This document shows positions 30,547-41,976 of a stretch of 64,000 bases of DNA, piece by piece. Source of the stretch: Deinandra increscens subsp. villosa (Eukaryota > Streptophyta > Magnoliopsida > Asterales > Asteraceae); NCBI GenBank assembly GCA_039602395.1, contig JBCNJP010000006.1:43983279-44047278 (forward strand). Direction: 5' to 3'. The number at the start of each line of letters is the position of its first letter. The first letter of the stretch is position 1. The translations under genes and the position numbers were made by a program. The notes beneath the pieces were generated by a model. That model saw only the letters and a list, made by a program, of their open reading frames with translations, was not told the origin of the DNA and did no database searches.

Positions 30547-33500
30547 TCAGTTTATAAATGACCCGAAGCGAATCGCTTCTGGTCGACCAGTATCTTGATT
30601 TCCTTTCGAAACCACTTTAGGTTTCCAGATTTGTTGTTTTGGTAAATCGGTATCTGATGAACCAGTCACAGTTGATTGTGACGAACAACCTACATATGAA
30701 ACATTTTGAAAACGAGGAATAAATCTTCCTTGAGTTTTGAAAAATGTAGGTTGTGGGTATTCATCAAATACTCTGCCATTTTCATCAATGAATCGTTGTT
30801 TGGCAGCTTTACCAACAAATGGAACCTTTCCTTTCCTTGAACTAGAAGCAGCAGAAACCGGACAATCTTGTGCCAGATGCCCTTTTTGTCGGCAATTGTA
30901 ACACAAGCGATTGTGTACATTTCTTTGTTTTGGAACCTGCATAGCTTCACAAACATATTCATCTCCAAAATGAGCATAAAAATTATCATATACCTGAAAT
31001 TGATGATCATGAACCCATTTAGATGTCGGGCTCTTTGGAGTAGAATTGGATCCTCCAGAAGAATATTTAGCACCGTGTTGCTTCTTGGTCTTTGAATCAA
31101 CATTCGTCACAAAAACTTCAGCAACTTTCCGAGCATCTACACAATGTAGCGGAAATTCATTATCAGAAAATATTTGTTCCGAACCCTTGAGTTTGTAGAA
31201 CCTCTCGGGTTGAACTTTGTCAGCTTTAAAAACTTCTTTCTTTACTTGCTTCAGATTAACTTTCTTCAAATGATGTTGCTGTTGAACCTTTGAAACATTC
31301 ACATCAACCTGTTTCTTTTGAAATCCCAAACCAGTATATTTTCCAAAAACTTTCTCTTCTGAATCAGATGATTTATGCCCGGTCTTTGCAAGACGAGAAA
31401 ATTCAGCTTTAACTTTCTTGATATCTTTTGGAGCATTGATAATTGTTTCATCAATGTCAGCTTTTGAAGACGAAGACTCAGACACAACCTTTTGAACTTC
31501 AGAAGCTTCAATACTTTTGCCTTTTTCCTTTTGCTTTTCGTCAGCAGATTTGGAACCAACAAACTCAGAATAATCACCAATCTCACCCTTGTCTTTCAAA
31601 TCATGAACGCCTTCCTTGAGACTTCCTGGTGGCGAGACTGTCTTGTTAAACATCTTCTCAAAATTTTCATCTTTAGCCAGAAAACTTGTAAAAGATTGTG
31701 AGTTAGTAACATTGTTCAAAAGACGTTTTGAATCAATGACTTCAATCTTTAATTCAGAAATTCTTTGATGAGCTTCAGCCAACTCTTTTTCTGTTGCAAT
31801 GAGCTTCTTTGCCACTTTGTTAGTTTCATACTTTTGCAATCTTAACTCATCTAGAGCGGCCACCAATTCCTTCTCGAGTTTATCTTCATTTCTTTTCTGA
31901 ATATCCAAATTTGCATTTTGCAACTTGTTCACTCTAACCAACTCCCTCTTCTCATCAAGTAATTTTTCCATATCAGTCTGATAAGATTGAAGCTTAGTAG
32001 CTTGATCACCAGAAAGTTGAGTAAGAGTATCAAGTCTGGACTTTGATTTATCAAAAAGATTTTGAAAATCTTTTGCTGCATCCTCAGCTTCATCTTTCCA
32101 TTTCTTCACTTCTTGAACTAATTCAGCCTTTTCTGCAGATAATTTTGTAAACTTCTTTTCAAATTCCTGCTCAACACCTTGAAACTGCAACTCTTTTTCA
32201 ATTAACTTTGTCTGAAAAACTGAAAACTTTTCTTTTTGAAATTCTAACTCTTGAATCATACTTTCCAACTTTTCTTTATCAGCAACCCAATCTTCTTTTT
32301 CCTTAACTAAACCTTGAATCATTTTATCTTTTTGAGAACAAAACTCACAGACAGATTCATAACCACTATTTCCATAACTACTAACATCTGAATCAGAATC
32401 TGTTATCTCTTCTTCGTCATCACTGTGAACAATTTGAGCAACAAAACACGACTCATCAGGAAAATCAGCATCCCAATCATATCCTTCATTCGATGTTTGT
32501 TCTTTTGACGCAGAAGAAATAGCAGTCAAAGCAATTTGAGGTGAAACAGTTTTATCAGCTGTCTGAACCACCTTTTCTTTTGTGGGACACTCACGAGCAA
32601 AATGACCATATTTGGAACATTTGAAACATTTGATCTGTGACTTATTCAAACCAAGTTTGTCTCCTTGAAAAATAGATGTCGTTCCATGTTTCTTAATAAA
32701 CCTTCTACCTCTTTCAGTTAGCATAGCAAACTGCCACTCCAAATCTAATTTGTTCAACTGATCTTCATCCATATGATCTAAATCCTCTCTATATAGACAA
32801 GAGTTACCAATTTGACTAAATATATCGCCAGAAGAAGATGATATGAATCCAGATAACAACGCAACTAAATCTTCAGCTGACTTCCCATTAATCGAACTAG
32901 CAGATGATCTATCAGGAGTAGTGAAACTGCACCTCCTTGATGAACTTTCATACTTTCCTGATCCATGATCAGCAACAAATGCTGTTTGAGGTGGATTTGA
33001 TGTATCATAAGCAGATGATTTAGATTTTGCATTGATACTTGCAGAATTTTGTCCATGATATAACTCAGGATTTTGTAATTGAGCAGTGGACTTGTTTGAA
33101 TTCATCATTTCCATTTCTCGAGCATGAAGCTTTCCAGTCAAATCATGAAATGATAATGTGGAATAATCTTTATCATGAGTAAGCAACAACACATAATTTT
33201 CCCATTTCTCTGGTAATGCTTCCATCAATTTCTCTTTCAATTCTTCCTCGGTCTTTTCAATCTTGACTACTTTCATCTCACTAATAAGATGTGAAAATCT
33301 TGAAACAAGAGCAGAAATATTTTCTTTGTCGTATTGTTGAAAATTTTCAAATTCTTTGTTCAATACTTTCCTTCGACTCTTCTTATACTGATCATTGCCT
33401 TCACATCGAGCAGATAAAGCATCCCATAACTGTTTAGCCTTCTTGCAAGTACTGAATTGATGTAACAACTCAGTAGGTAAAGCCATGGTAAGATAACCAT

Positions 33501-33783
33501 AAACTTTTTGTTCAAGTTCATAACTCCTTCGTTCATCCTTATCAAAATCTTGAATCTCTTTATATTCTCCATTGTCAGTTGGACGCACATACAACGTTCG
33601 AATCGGAATCCACAAATCAATATCATTTGTGCTGATGTATGCAGAAAAACGTTGCTTCCAATTTTGATAATCTTCCAATTTTAACAACTTGGGAACTTTC
33701 TGACTTGTTCCTATTTCATTATCAAAATTGAGCATAGCTTGTACCGTGCTTTGCATAGCCGCAAACGCTTGAAAATCGGACAT
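30547..33783 (-). CDS. Large Gag protein of the gag-only retrotransposon
   Basis: 1078 residues, uninterrupted; the ATG at 33783 starts MSDFQAFAAMQ. The N-terminal third is a copia Gag: LLKLEDYQNWKQRFSAYI, then the UBN2-type block with KKAKQLWDALSARCEG and LMEALPEKWENYVLLLTHD. A first CCHC zinc knuckle, CFKCSKYGHFAREC, lies near residue 385. Residues about 480-720 are a long charged coiled coil (Lys/Glu/Gln heptads). A basic, Ser-rich region follows, and a second CCHC knuckle, CYNCRQKGHLAQDC, near 960. Copia Gags are usually much shorter with a single knuckle, so the coiled coil and second knuckle are distinctive. It is likely the capsid protein that packages this element's RNA; the role of the extension is unknown. 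Confidence 0.9.
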   Translation of the reverse strand: MSDFQAFAAMQSTVQAMLNFDNEIGTSQKVPKLLKLEDYQNWKQRFSAYISTNDIDLWIPIRTLYVRPTDNGEYKEIQDFDKDERRSYELEQKVYGYLTMALPTELLHQFSTCKKAKQLWDALSARCEGNDQYKKSRRKVLNKEFENFQQYDKENISALVSRFSHLISEMKVVKIEKTEEELKEKLMEALPEKWENYVLLLTHDKDYSTLSFHDLTGKLHAREMEMMNSNKSTAQLQNPELYHGQNSASINAKSKSSAYDTSNPPQTAFVADHGSGKYESSSRRCSFTTPDRSSASSINGKSAEDLVALLSGFISSSSGDIFSQIGNSCLYREDLDHMDEDQLNKLDLEWQFAMLTERGRRFIKKHGTTSIFQGDKLGLNKSQIKCFKCSKYGHFARECPTKEKVVQTADKTVSPQIALTAISSASKEQTSNEGYDWDADFPDESCFVAQIVHSDDEEEITDSDSDVSSYGNSGYESVCEFCSQKDKMIQGLVKEKEDWVADKEKLESMIQELEFQKEKFSVFQTKLIEKELQFQGVEQEFEKKFTKLSAEKAELVQEVKKWKDEAEDAAKDFQNLFDKSKSRLDTLTQLSGDQATKLQSYQTDMEKLLDEKRELVRVNKLQNANLDIQKRNEDKLEKELVAALDELRLQKYETNKVAKKLIATEKELAEAHQRISELKIEVIDSKRLLNNVTNSQSFTSFLAKDENFEKMFNKTVSPPGSLKEGVHDLKDKGEIGDYSEFVGSKSADEKQKEKGKSIEASEVQKVVSESSSSKADIDETIINAPKDIKKVKAEFSRLAKTGHKSSDSEEKVFGKYTGLGFQKKQVDVNVSKVQQQHHLKKVNLKQVKKEVFKADKVQPERFYKLKGSEQIFSDNEFPLHCVDARKVAEVFVTNVDSKTKKQHGAKYSSGGSNSTPKSPTSKWVHDHQFQVYDNFYAHFGDEYVCEAMQVPKQRNVHNRLCYNCRQKGHLAQDCPVSAASSSRKGKVPFVGKAAKQRFIDENGRVFDEYPQPTFFKTQGRFIPRFQNVSYVGCSSQSTVTGSSDTDLPKQQIWKPKVVSKGNQDTGRPEAIRFGSFIN

Positions 33784-34520
33784 TTTTCAACGTAAAATGA
33801 TACTTCAAAACTTCGAACTCAAAAACGAAGGTCTTCCAAGCGGATTTTGGGGGTCAAAACTGCTCGGTACTGGCCGTAGGCTGGTACACGTCCTAGATCT
33901 CGGAAAGACGAACGTTTTGGCTGGTATTGGGTTCCGTAACTCCAAACGGTTTGCAAGTTACGTCAGTTTTAGTGAAAGTCACTTTTCTGTCAGCGGACCA
34001 AAACAAAGTCAGCGGACCAGATTCCGGATCAGTATGAAACTGCGGATCAGATAGATCCCAGCGGACTAGATAATATTCAGCGGACCAGAAATGAACTAGC
34101 GGATCAGAATTGAACTAGCGGACCAGATGCCGGATCAGATGAACTAGCGGATCAGAAATCTTCAGCGGATCAAATTTGGTACGGCGGACCAAATAAACCA
34201 GCGGATCACACTGATACGCTGTAACTGCTGCGGATCAAACTGATGAAGATTGCCTAGCGGATCAACCGGCGGATCAGACTGTTTTTCGGGCGGACCAGTC
34301 GCAGAAAACGTAAAAATCGACTGATTTTCACAATTTTTGACAATTGAAGCTGAAAACTAGATCAATATGATGCGAAAATACTCCAGGAGCATACAGAAAT
34401 CATTTTTATCCTTGGAATCACTCAGAATGGGAAAAATTGAAGAAAAACTTACCAAACCCAAGCTTTCTCTCTCTAAAACTCCGAAAATTGATCAAAAACA
34501 CAGCAATAGAACAACCAAAT
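33784..34520 (-). other. 5' leader of the gag-only element, with GCGGATCA array
   Basis: The region between the primer site and the gag ATG. At about 34000-34300 the motif GCGGATCA or GCGGACCA occurs about 15 times at irregular spacing, with a few CCGGATCAG variants. The 85-codon plus-strand ORF here is not considered real. The motif also appears inside the U3 palindrome of the LTR. Confidence 0.75.
34000..34300. repeat. GCGGAYCAG motif array
   Basis: About 15 copies of GCGGAYCA in 300 bp, separated by 5-20 variable bases. It lies in the transcribed leader, so it could act in RNA (packaging) or DNA (binding sites). Confidence 0.85.
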
Positions 34521-34532
34521 GCTCTGATACCA
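34521..34532 (-). other. Primer-binding site, initiator tRNA-Met type (gag-only element)
   Basis: The minus strand reads TGGTATCAGAGC two bases inside the 5' LTR. Confidence 0.88.
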
Positions 34533-34534
34533 CT

Positions 34535-34903
34535 TGTAGAAACGAGATACGATCTTACTACTGCATGCTTTGATCAAACGTAATGAACACGAATCTAAAT
34601 AAGAGAAATCTTATTGATCACTTGAAGATACAATGGAGTTGTCTTTAGTTTCTCTCTCTAGAAACACACACAGAAAGGTGTAGAATGACAGAAGAGTTTC
34701 AACTCGTTACCTGCACATTCTAACACGAACCTATTTATAGTAAGTGACTAAACACCCAGCGTATCAAACTGATACGCCGGACCACATGATCCGCCGGATC
34801 ATGTGGTACGCCACTAACCAAATAGTCACTACAATTCATTCTAAGACTCGCTCACATAGATACAATACACGAGACACTCATAGCATAGGAATATGCTCTA
34901 ACA
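34535..34903 (-). repeat. 5' LTR of the gag-only element
   Basis: 369 bp, apparently identical to 28497-28865. The palindromes lie at 34759-34777 and 34782-34806, upstream of the TATA box in sense orientation, that is in U3. Confidence 0.95.
34731..34740 (-). promoter_or_regulatory. TATA box in the 5' LTR of the gag-only element
   Basis: The minus strand reads CTATAAATAG, about 165 bp into the sense-oriented LTR and just downstream of the two U3 palindromes. Confidence 0.6.
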
Positions 34904-37507
34904 CTTTTCAAATTCAGATTTGATTAATTTCCCAAGATCTAAATCCGGATTGGATCCGTTAGGGTTTACAACTTAAATAACCTGAACGGCTCTGAAAACG
35001 AATGAGAATCGATTGTCGATGACTTGATGAGAAGCATAGAAGAGAAGATGATCGAGAATGCTTAATCGATTGTCGATGAATTGATGAGGAGAAGAGAAGC
35101 GAAGATGATCGATAATGCTCCTCTTGGTTCTGGAATCTGAAGTGACGCTGTGGAGAATCGGGGACGCCCTTGCTTTGTTTTTTTTCCTTTGACTCACACA
35201 CTCCGTTCTGATCCTCTCATATTATTTAATTGACCCAATTTAACCCATAAGGTTTAAAAAAAGAACCCATTTTGACCCAACTTTATAGAGTAAAATTTGT
35301 GTTTAGTTGCCGAAATTATGGGTCAATGGTCATTTAAAATGCCTTCGATGACAGTTGCCTAATTCATATTCAATTCAAGCCATTTAAAATGGTCATATGC
35401 AATTTTTACCATATAGAAATTTGTTAACATCCAATTTTTAATAAAACAGTGGTCATTTTTAAAATGCCTTCTATATATGATTCGAAATTAATGGTTCAAA
35501 ATTAATCGGTCAATGGTCATTTTTAAAATGCCTAATGACAGTTGCGTTCTATATGATTCACATTGAATTGAAGACATTTAAAATGGTCATATGCAATTTT
35601 AAATGATAATATTAAAATGGCCATTTAAACCATTTTGAAAAGTGTTAAATGCCATTGTGGATAAGTGTTAAATGCCATTTAAACCATTTTCACAGTTGCC
35701 TTCTATATATTGGGTGAGAAGATGGGGACGTGGGTGTTTAATTATATGAAGAAAAAAAAGATATATCGTTTAAAAGAAACATTAATGACAAATATACCCC
35801 TCACTAAATGACAAAAATAACATCTCTTCTTAAACGGTTGTTAAAGTCGGGATCAAAATTGAAAAAAATGAAATATGAGACACTAAATTGAGATTTTTTA
35901 AAAGTTGAGACTAAAATGGTTAAAATGAGCAAACGTTGGGGATTAAAAACAAAGTTTACTCCAACTTTATATATGCGGGTTGGGATTGCCACCCCTAATT
36001 GCAAGTTATCATAAAGTATAATTCAGTAAATGTTTTATTTTTTTTCCTATATATCAAATCCTAAATCTCTCACATTCCAAATCCGACCAAATTTTTTCCT
36101 CTATTTCCATCTAAATCGTTGTTGCTGTAATTCTTCATCTAACACAATGTAGGATTCACATTTTCAACTGACATATCAGTTTTTGGTTTTGGGCGTTCGA
36201 TAGTTTTTTTGATTGGTTTTTGTTTACTTTTCAAAAATTCCGATTTGGAATCTCCGTGTGATTATAATGGCACTCTCAAGGTCCGGTTTCATTTCCCTCT
36301 TTTCCGTATTCGGAACCAACTACCGATTGATCATGAAACCTACCTAGATTTAGAATATGTATTTGTAATATGTGTTTTTCCCCGAATATTTACCTTTTTA
36401 AGATGTTATTTTTTTAGTTTTAATAAAATGAATGCATTTTTCAAAGTTTATTTTGACTTGAGTTATCTTATTTATATTTTAAGTTATATAAAATAAGTTT
36501 TACATACAATGATCTAACAAAAGATAATTAAACCCAAAAATATTAACAAAACTCTAAAAAAAATTAAAAAAAATGGTTGCTTTACCCAGTTCCCGGTTAA
36601 ATGGTTAGTTTATAAATCGTAACCGGTTAGACCGATTTGTGCACCTCTATTCTATCCCAGTAGCAACTAGAACGCGCCGGTCGATAACAAAATGTAGTGA
36701 GTATCTACATACTAAATAGTAAATGCTATATTTATACCAGAATGAACCAAAGATAAAGTTTGGTTTTGAAACTCAACAATGTCCTAATTGTAGTTCTCTA
36801 ATCTCATAATGTTGGGCTAGCAAATTTGTTTTTCTAAACATGAAACTAATGATTCCAAGTGTTTTTGTAAGATGTGGTTCACATGGGGTATTCAAAGACA
36901 TTAAAGTGTGAGGTTTTATGTTCAAGTTGAATTTATGACAAAAAAATAATGGTTGTTATAGGTTGGGTTGAAGGGGTTCTTCACCTACATTGAATTTTTC
37001 TTTGATGGTGAACAACGATGATTAGATGGTGTCAGTTAGTTCTAAAATATAATACACAGAATATATCAAAACATAATACAATGCTTTAAAACCACATATT
37101 GATACATCACTACAATTAGTCATTACCCTATATATACAAATGACAACATATGGTACCACCTCCCCAAGCTTATAGTACAACCACCTAATGCGCCGTCACT
37201 GTTCATCAACAGTGGTCACGGGTCATCGATGGCGGGTTATAATGTTTCGGATCTTCCCGGGTCGATTTCAATCAAGAAACAAAGGGATGTCTGTTCATCA
37301 ACAGTTCTCACGGTATAACACATGGAGCAAATCGAGCAGGTGAGCAAATCCAGGAGCAACCATGATACAGATCTCATTCATCTCTCTTTTTCAAAGCAGC
37401 AACCACACAACACCTTCTTCCACTTTCTTATTAGCCCCAGCCCCTAGGGTTATCGGGTTATCTTGAACCAATTTTATGAATCTTGAACCAATTTTATTAA
37501 TTATTCC
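34904..37507. other. Anonymous AT-rich DNA with small repeats
   Basis: No gene is recognised. At about 35010-35110 a GATTGTCGATGA-containing unit occurs twice, giving the Ser-rich ORF at 34959-35201 on the minus strand, which is probably not real. At 35280-35720 the words GGTCATTTTTAAAATGCC and AAATGCCATT recur in varied order. Around 36060-36170 a C-rich, 5'-UTR-like stretch may be a gene scrap. Confidence 0.5.
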
Positions 37508-37813
37508 ATGAAGTTTTCCTTCCCGGAGCTTAGTTTTTGCTTCGGCGCCACCGTCATGACGCCGGAGACGGAGGTTATCCGATCTGATGTCTCAACTACT
37601 CGCCGGCGGCGAAGGAACGGTGGTTTCAGCAAGCACTGGAGGCCGGAGCTCTCGGCAATCGCGGAGGACGGTGGCGCGTTGAGCGCGTGCCAGCGGAGGA
37701 GTCGGAATTCGGATATTATCGTTAGATCTGAGAAGAAACCGTTGAATAAAGCCGGATCTCCGCGAAAAACTCGTTCTCATTCGTCTCATTCATACAGCAG
37801 TGATTACTGGTAA
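37508..37813 (+). CDS. Hypothetical small basic protein (possible gene or captured exon)
   Basis: A complete ATG-to-TAA ORF of 101 residues with coding-like GC-rich composition in an AT-rich setting. It has a hydrophobic N-terminus (MKFSFPELSFCFG) and a basic cluster TTRRRRRNGGFSKHW that resembles a nuclear signal. The Ser/Lys/Arg-rich tail ends SSHSYSSDYW. The end GATTACTGG|TAAATT could also be a splice donor (G|GTAAAT), in which case this is a first exon. I do not recognise the family. It may be a real host gene or a fragment carried by a Helitron. Confidence 0.45.
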   Translation: MKFSFPELSFCFGATVMTPETEVIRSDVSTTRRRRRNGGFSKHWRPELSAIAEDGGALSACQRRSRNSDIIVRSEKKPLNKAGSPRKTRSHSSHSYSSDYW

Positions 37814-40800
37814 ATTAAAACTGATGATTGATTGATTCTTGCAATTTATTATCTCTTCGTAATTAAATTTCTGAAGAAGTTTGTCAATTTATACATCTTC
37901 ATCGCGGTGTAATTAATTAAGTCAACGATAATAATTAAGTCAACGATAACAGTTAGATAGATGAAGAATCAGACTCAAAAACCAACATAATAAGAAAAAT
38001 AGCGAAATGAAATAAAATTTGGAACCAACTCAGATGTTGTATAAAGAGGTCAAGGTTGTGAAAGCCAAAATTTGGTACTTCACGGATCTTTTATAGGGAG
38101 ATCAAATATGTATTTGTTGTATGAACTGCTCTCTGTGTAGAAGTATAATACAGGTTTGACTTCTTGAAAGGAAAAATGGCTATATGATTCTCATAACAAG
38201 AGCATATGGAAGGTTTGTTTTTTACTTTTAAATTATTGATTTATATTACATTTTAACAGTTTCTTGATAAATTAACTTCGCTTGCTACAAGGCATTTCAT
38301 TGTGTGTGTTTTTGGGATGGAGGTATTGATTTCCATATGCACGAATGCTAAGAGGCTTCTTGACAGTAATTTTTAGGTCTAATTTGCTCCATTGTATACG
38401 GTCATTTGATTTGAAGGATGTAGCTAGGAATATTTCTAGAACCTTACTAGAAGCCGTATTGACATTTCTTCTAACAATGAGGTTCTTCTTATGTGATTTA
38501 ACATAGTTATTATTGGGAAAGAACTTGAAGAGGTGTTGGATATTCAGTGGGAACATGTTGCTGATCTTATAAGCCATTTTTTTTGGTCTCATCCTTTTTT
38601 CATTATTACTTTTGTGTTTAAGGATTTGTTTTCCATTATGTTTATTTGTATAGAACGAACACTCAAAAGCTGCAGATGAAGGTACATCAAGCAACATCTT
38701 GAAGGTGATAGCGGTAAATAAAAAACTGATTTTCTTTAGTTTCATTTGATAGTGGTAAATAAAATTGATTCTCTTTAGTTTTGTTTGAACTTAAAGTTGC
38801 TTATAAGTTCTTATGATTGAACCAAGTCACTTAATGTAAAATGCAAGTTGTAACCTCTCATTAATTATATTGGCCGTTTTGTCTATATGAACAGCTCAAA
38901 ATTTGTAATGTTTCTAACTATTTTTTGTTGATTTGTTTCTTTTTTGTGGTTGAGGTATTTTTGGACAATACATGTAAAATAAAAGTTGGCTCCTCAACGT
39001 CAATCACAACGCCAAATAGGTGACCATTACCCGACCCGCTATGAGAAGATTTTTGTCAATTACCAAATGATTGTCGCATGAATTATTTCCTTAAAGAACA
39101 CATTCGTTTTAGAAGTTCGTTATTTTAACTTCGCGTTAAGAACTCTTACGAGCTGAAGGAAAACTTTCTGTCATCGTCTTGGTACGAACCATTCCTCTAA
39201 AATTCTGGTACCTATTGTTTTAGGCCTATTTTTTTGTTTATTTGTGGGTCATCTCCTCCGATTTGGAAGCTTCCGAAGACGTCTTCTTTCTACCTTCGAC
39301 CATTTTTATAGGTTTGTGGGTTTCGATGATTTTGGTTGCCTCTGTTTCTTCTCCATTTCCTGCATTCCAGTTGTACTTATTCTGATTTGGGGTTGTTGTG
39401 ATTCGCAGAAGGAAAGTTTTTCTTGACACCGTGAGAATCAAATGGGAAAATTGTGAACTCGCCAATCAGACCGCTACATGAGTTTAGGTTTGTTTTTTTC
39501 CTTTTAATCTTGATTTGCACTTAAATTCATCATTTTTTGCATTATGGGTTGGTCTACGACTTCAGCTAGGTTGCAAAGGCAGGTATGTTTTCAGTTGCTA
39601 TGTGTTTTTTATAAATTGTTCTTGCAAAGACACGTATCATTTTCAGTATCTATGTTTATATTTTCATGAATAATCATGTAGCTCTTTAGAGTTATTGTTC
39701 ACCGAATACCTTAAATCTGATTAGCAAAGCTTTTTGTTTTTAAAAAAACTGTGTGGTAGTTTCATTAGTTGTAATCAGTGAATGGCCGTTGTTAATCAGT
39801 TGTAATCAGTGAGTGAGTAACCAATAATTAGTTGTAATCAGTGAGTTAATTAGTTGTAACAGTGTGCTGCTAAAGGTAATTTCTTCCTTTAAGCCCTTGA
39901 GATTGCATTCTAGATCCAATGTGAAGTGGTGTTGCCTATGTTTGCGGTGCCTTTCGGTCATGAATTTCAGGTTTGATTTCTTCACAATAGGATCTAATGA
40001 GAACAAAGCACAAGTTTGTTCTTTGTTTTCTTTGCGACTGTGGTTTTATTCTTAGATTTCTTTTCATTTAATTAGCTTTGATTTTTGAAAGGTTAGGCTC
40101 TATTTGGTGGTATAATTGTGTCTGGGTTCATCGTATTTTGGGTTTTTTTGGGCATATTTAGGGTTTGATTGCTTCTACATCTTTAATTTTTGGGTTTAAT
40201 TGTGTGTTGAGATGGTTTATGTAGCTGTAGCTTTTGTTTGTATTAAATTTTAAGCTTTTTCCATGGACAGAGAGGAAGAAGACGTTGCAGAGCCCTCTAG
40301 AGAAAAGTAATTGAGGCCAGATTTTGACTTTTTGGCTCAAAGAGATTATGATATTTGAAGTAATTGTTTGAAGTAATTGTTTGGGTATTCAATGATTTCT
40401 GATATTATTTTGTTTTGTTTGTTCCTAATTACCGTTGCTCCCAGAAGGCTGGTCTGCTACATGCCCTTTTTCAATTGCTGGATTTCTTCTCAGGTAATAA
40501 CTCGCTGAGCTTCTACGTATATATGTTTATGTTTCATAGTAGCTTACAGTTTTCATTGAGTTCTGGTAGAAGCCCATTCTAACGTGATGTTTAAAAGGAA
40601 GCTTTAGAAGGATGGTGTTAGAATTAATGTTGTGAGTCTTTATTCACCTTAGCTGGTACTTCCAATTTGAGACCATTTTATAAAGTCCTAATTTCATTAG
40701 ATACGGAATCTGTTCTGGGTTTCCAAAATATCAGAACTCAAAAACGCATTTGAAAATTATGGTATTAGTGCATATTTCAAGTTGGTTGGCTGACATGATT

Positions 40801-41939
40801 ATGAATATGGATGGACCAATTGAGACCATGTGCATGATTAACATAAAATAGGAGTCCGCATCCTTGAGTCCTCCATTGACTCATTACAAACCTAAATTTA
40901 ACATATCAAAACAGATTAGTATTGACCCGTTGACTCAAAAACCAGTTGTTTTTTCTTTTGACTTCCGAACTTATTTTTGTGAGTGCATTAGCTAAAAGTT
41001 TAGGAGTTAAAAGCTTCAGACATTTTTTTTGCACTTCCCAAAATCAAGATATTGGTTAATGATATAAACTGTCATGTTTGTTTTCTTGGCTTTAGTGGCA
41101 CACAAATACAAACTTTTGTTAAGAGTCCATACCCTGAGCATGCAATTGATAAGGAAATTTACCAAACAAGACAAATTGTTTATGCACTAAAAGCATGCCA
41201 CCAATCCATAAAAAACTATTTACAGCTTCTTTAACATCTCCATTTATATACATGAAGCTTTTTTTTCTTCTTTTTTCTTTTATACACAACAGACATAATA
41301 TTACACCGAACTCCATTGATGCAGGCTTGAAATAGGATGGGACTCATGGATTGAACATTTTAGCATCATAATATGTGTTTTAAGTCCCTTTATTTTAGAT
41401 TACCGAGATGGATTGCATCTCAAATGAGAAGTATACACATGTGTTTTCTTTAATTTTATTATATATTTGATTTCTAGATATTTATGAAATTGTAGATATG
41501 AATATTTATAGCAAATTCTAACCATAAATATTGCTTACTATTTCGTTAACTCTTTCTTCTGTCTTTCTTTGGACAAGTTTATTTTCTTAGCTCCCAAGAG
41601 TGCAATATTACCGGTGGTTATTCGTTTATCTATTTTGCTTTGAGTGTTGCACTTGACTTTCTTTTAAATTATTTACTTTGTTGTTGTTTTGTAATTGCAG
41701 TTTAAGGTTTCAATAGTGTATGTAAAAATGGGAAGCAGAGATGCAGTCTCAATATCCTTTTGGAACCACCACAAGTGATCCCAAGTTTTCAATAATGTAT
41801 GTAAATATGGGATACACTTGATATATTTTATACTATCATAAAATCAATATGTATGAGACAACTAAAGCAAGTTACATCTTTTGGTATATACCAGCTTTTG
41901 TAGATTATTACATCTTTTGCTAATCGCCCTTTTTAAATG
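37814..41939. other. Stretch without recognised gene; intron-like DNA
   Basis: AT-rich, with many T-rich acceptor-like tracts and scattered short frames. A 157-codon minus-strand ORF at 38272-38745 includes KVLEIFLATSFKSNDRI but matches nothing I know; it might be a degraded fragment. 39240-39480 is a C/T-rich stretch. No intact gene or element is supported. Confidence 0.45.
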
Positions 41940-41976
41940 GGACGGCTCCGCGGCAACGCGCGGGTCGTCCAACTTG
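41940..41976 (+). mobile_element. Helitron-like 3' hairpin (decayed terminus)
   Basis: GGACGGCTCCGCG-GCAA-CGCGCGGGTCGTCC forms a long GC-rich hairpin and is followed two bases later by CTTG and T. The core CGGCAACGCGCGGG is typical of plant Helitron 3' ends. CTTG is not the expected CTRR, so the terminus is either mutated or not genuine. Confidence 0.4.

Larger units (their letters stand above)
28497..34903 (-). mobile_element. Gag-only copia-like LTR retrotransposon (TR-GAG type)
   Basis: A 6407-bp element on the minus strand. Two 369-bp LTRs (TGTAGAAACG...CTCTAACA) are flanked by TSD CTTTT (28492-28496 and 34904-34908), with an initiator-Met primer site and a purine tract in the expected places. 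The only large ORF is a 1078-residue Gag. No protease, integrase or RT can be found in the 1.7 kb between the gag stop and the 3' LTR. I see no difference between the LTRs, so it moved very recently, presumably with enzymes supplied in trans. Gag-only elements of this kind (TR-GAG) are described in plants. The UBN2-type Gag suggests copia affinity. Confidence 0.92.

Noticed and set aside
38272..38745. 157-codon minus-strand ORF
   Set aside because: No recognised motif, AT-rich codon use and no clear promoter; kept only as a note in the surrounding stretch.
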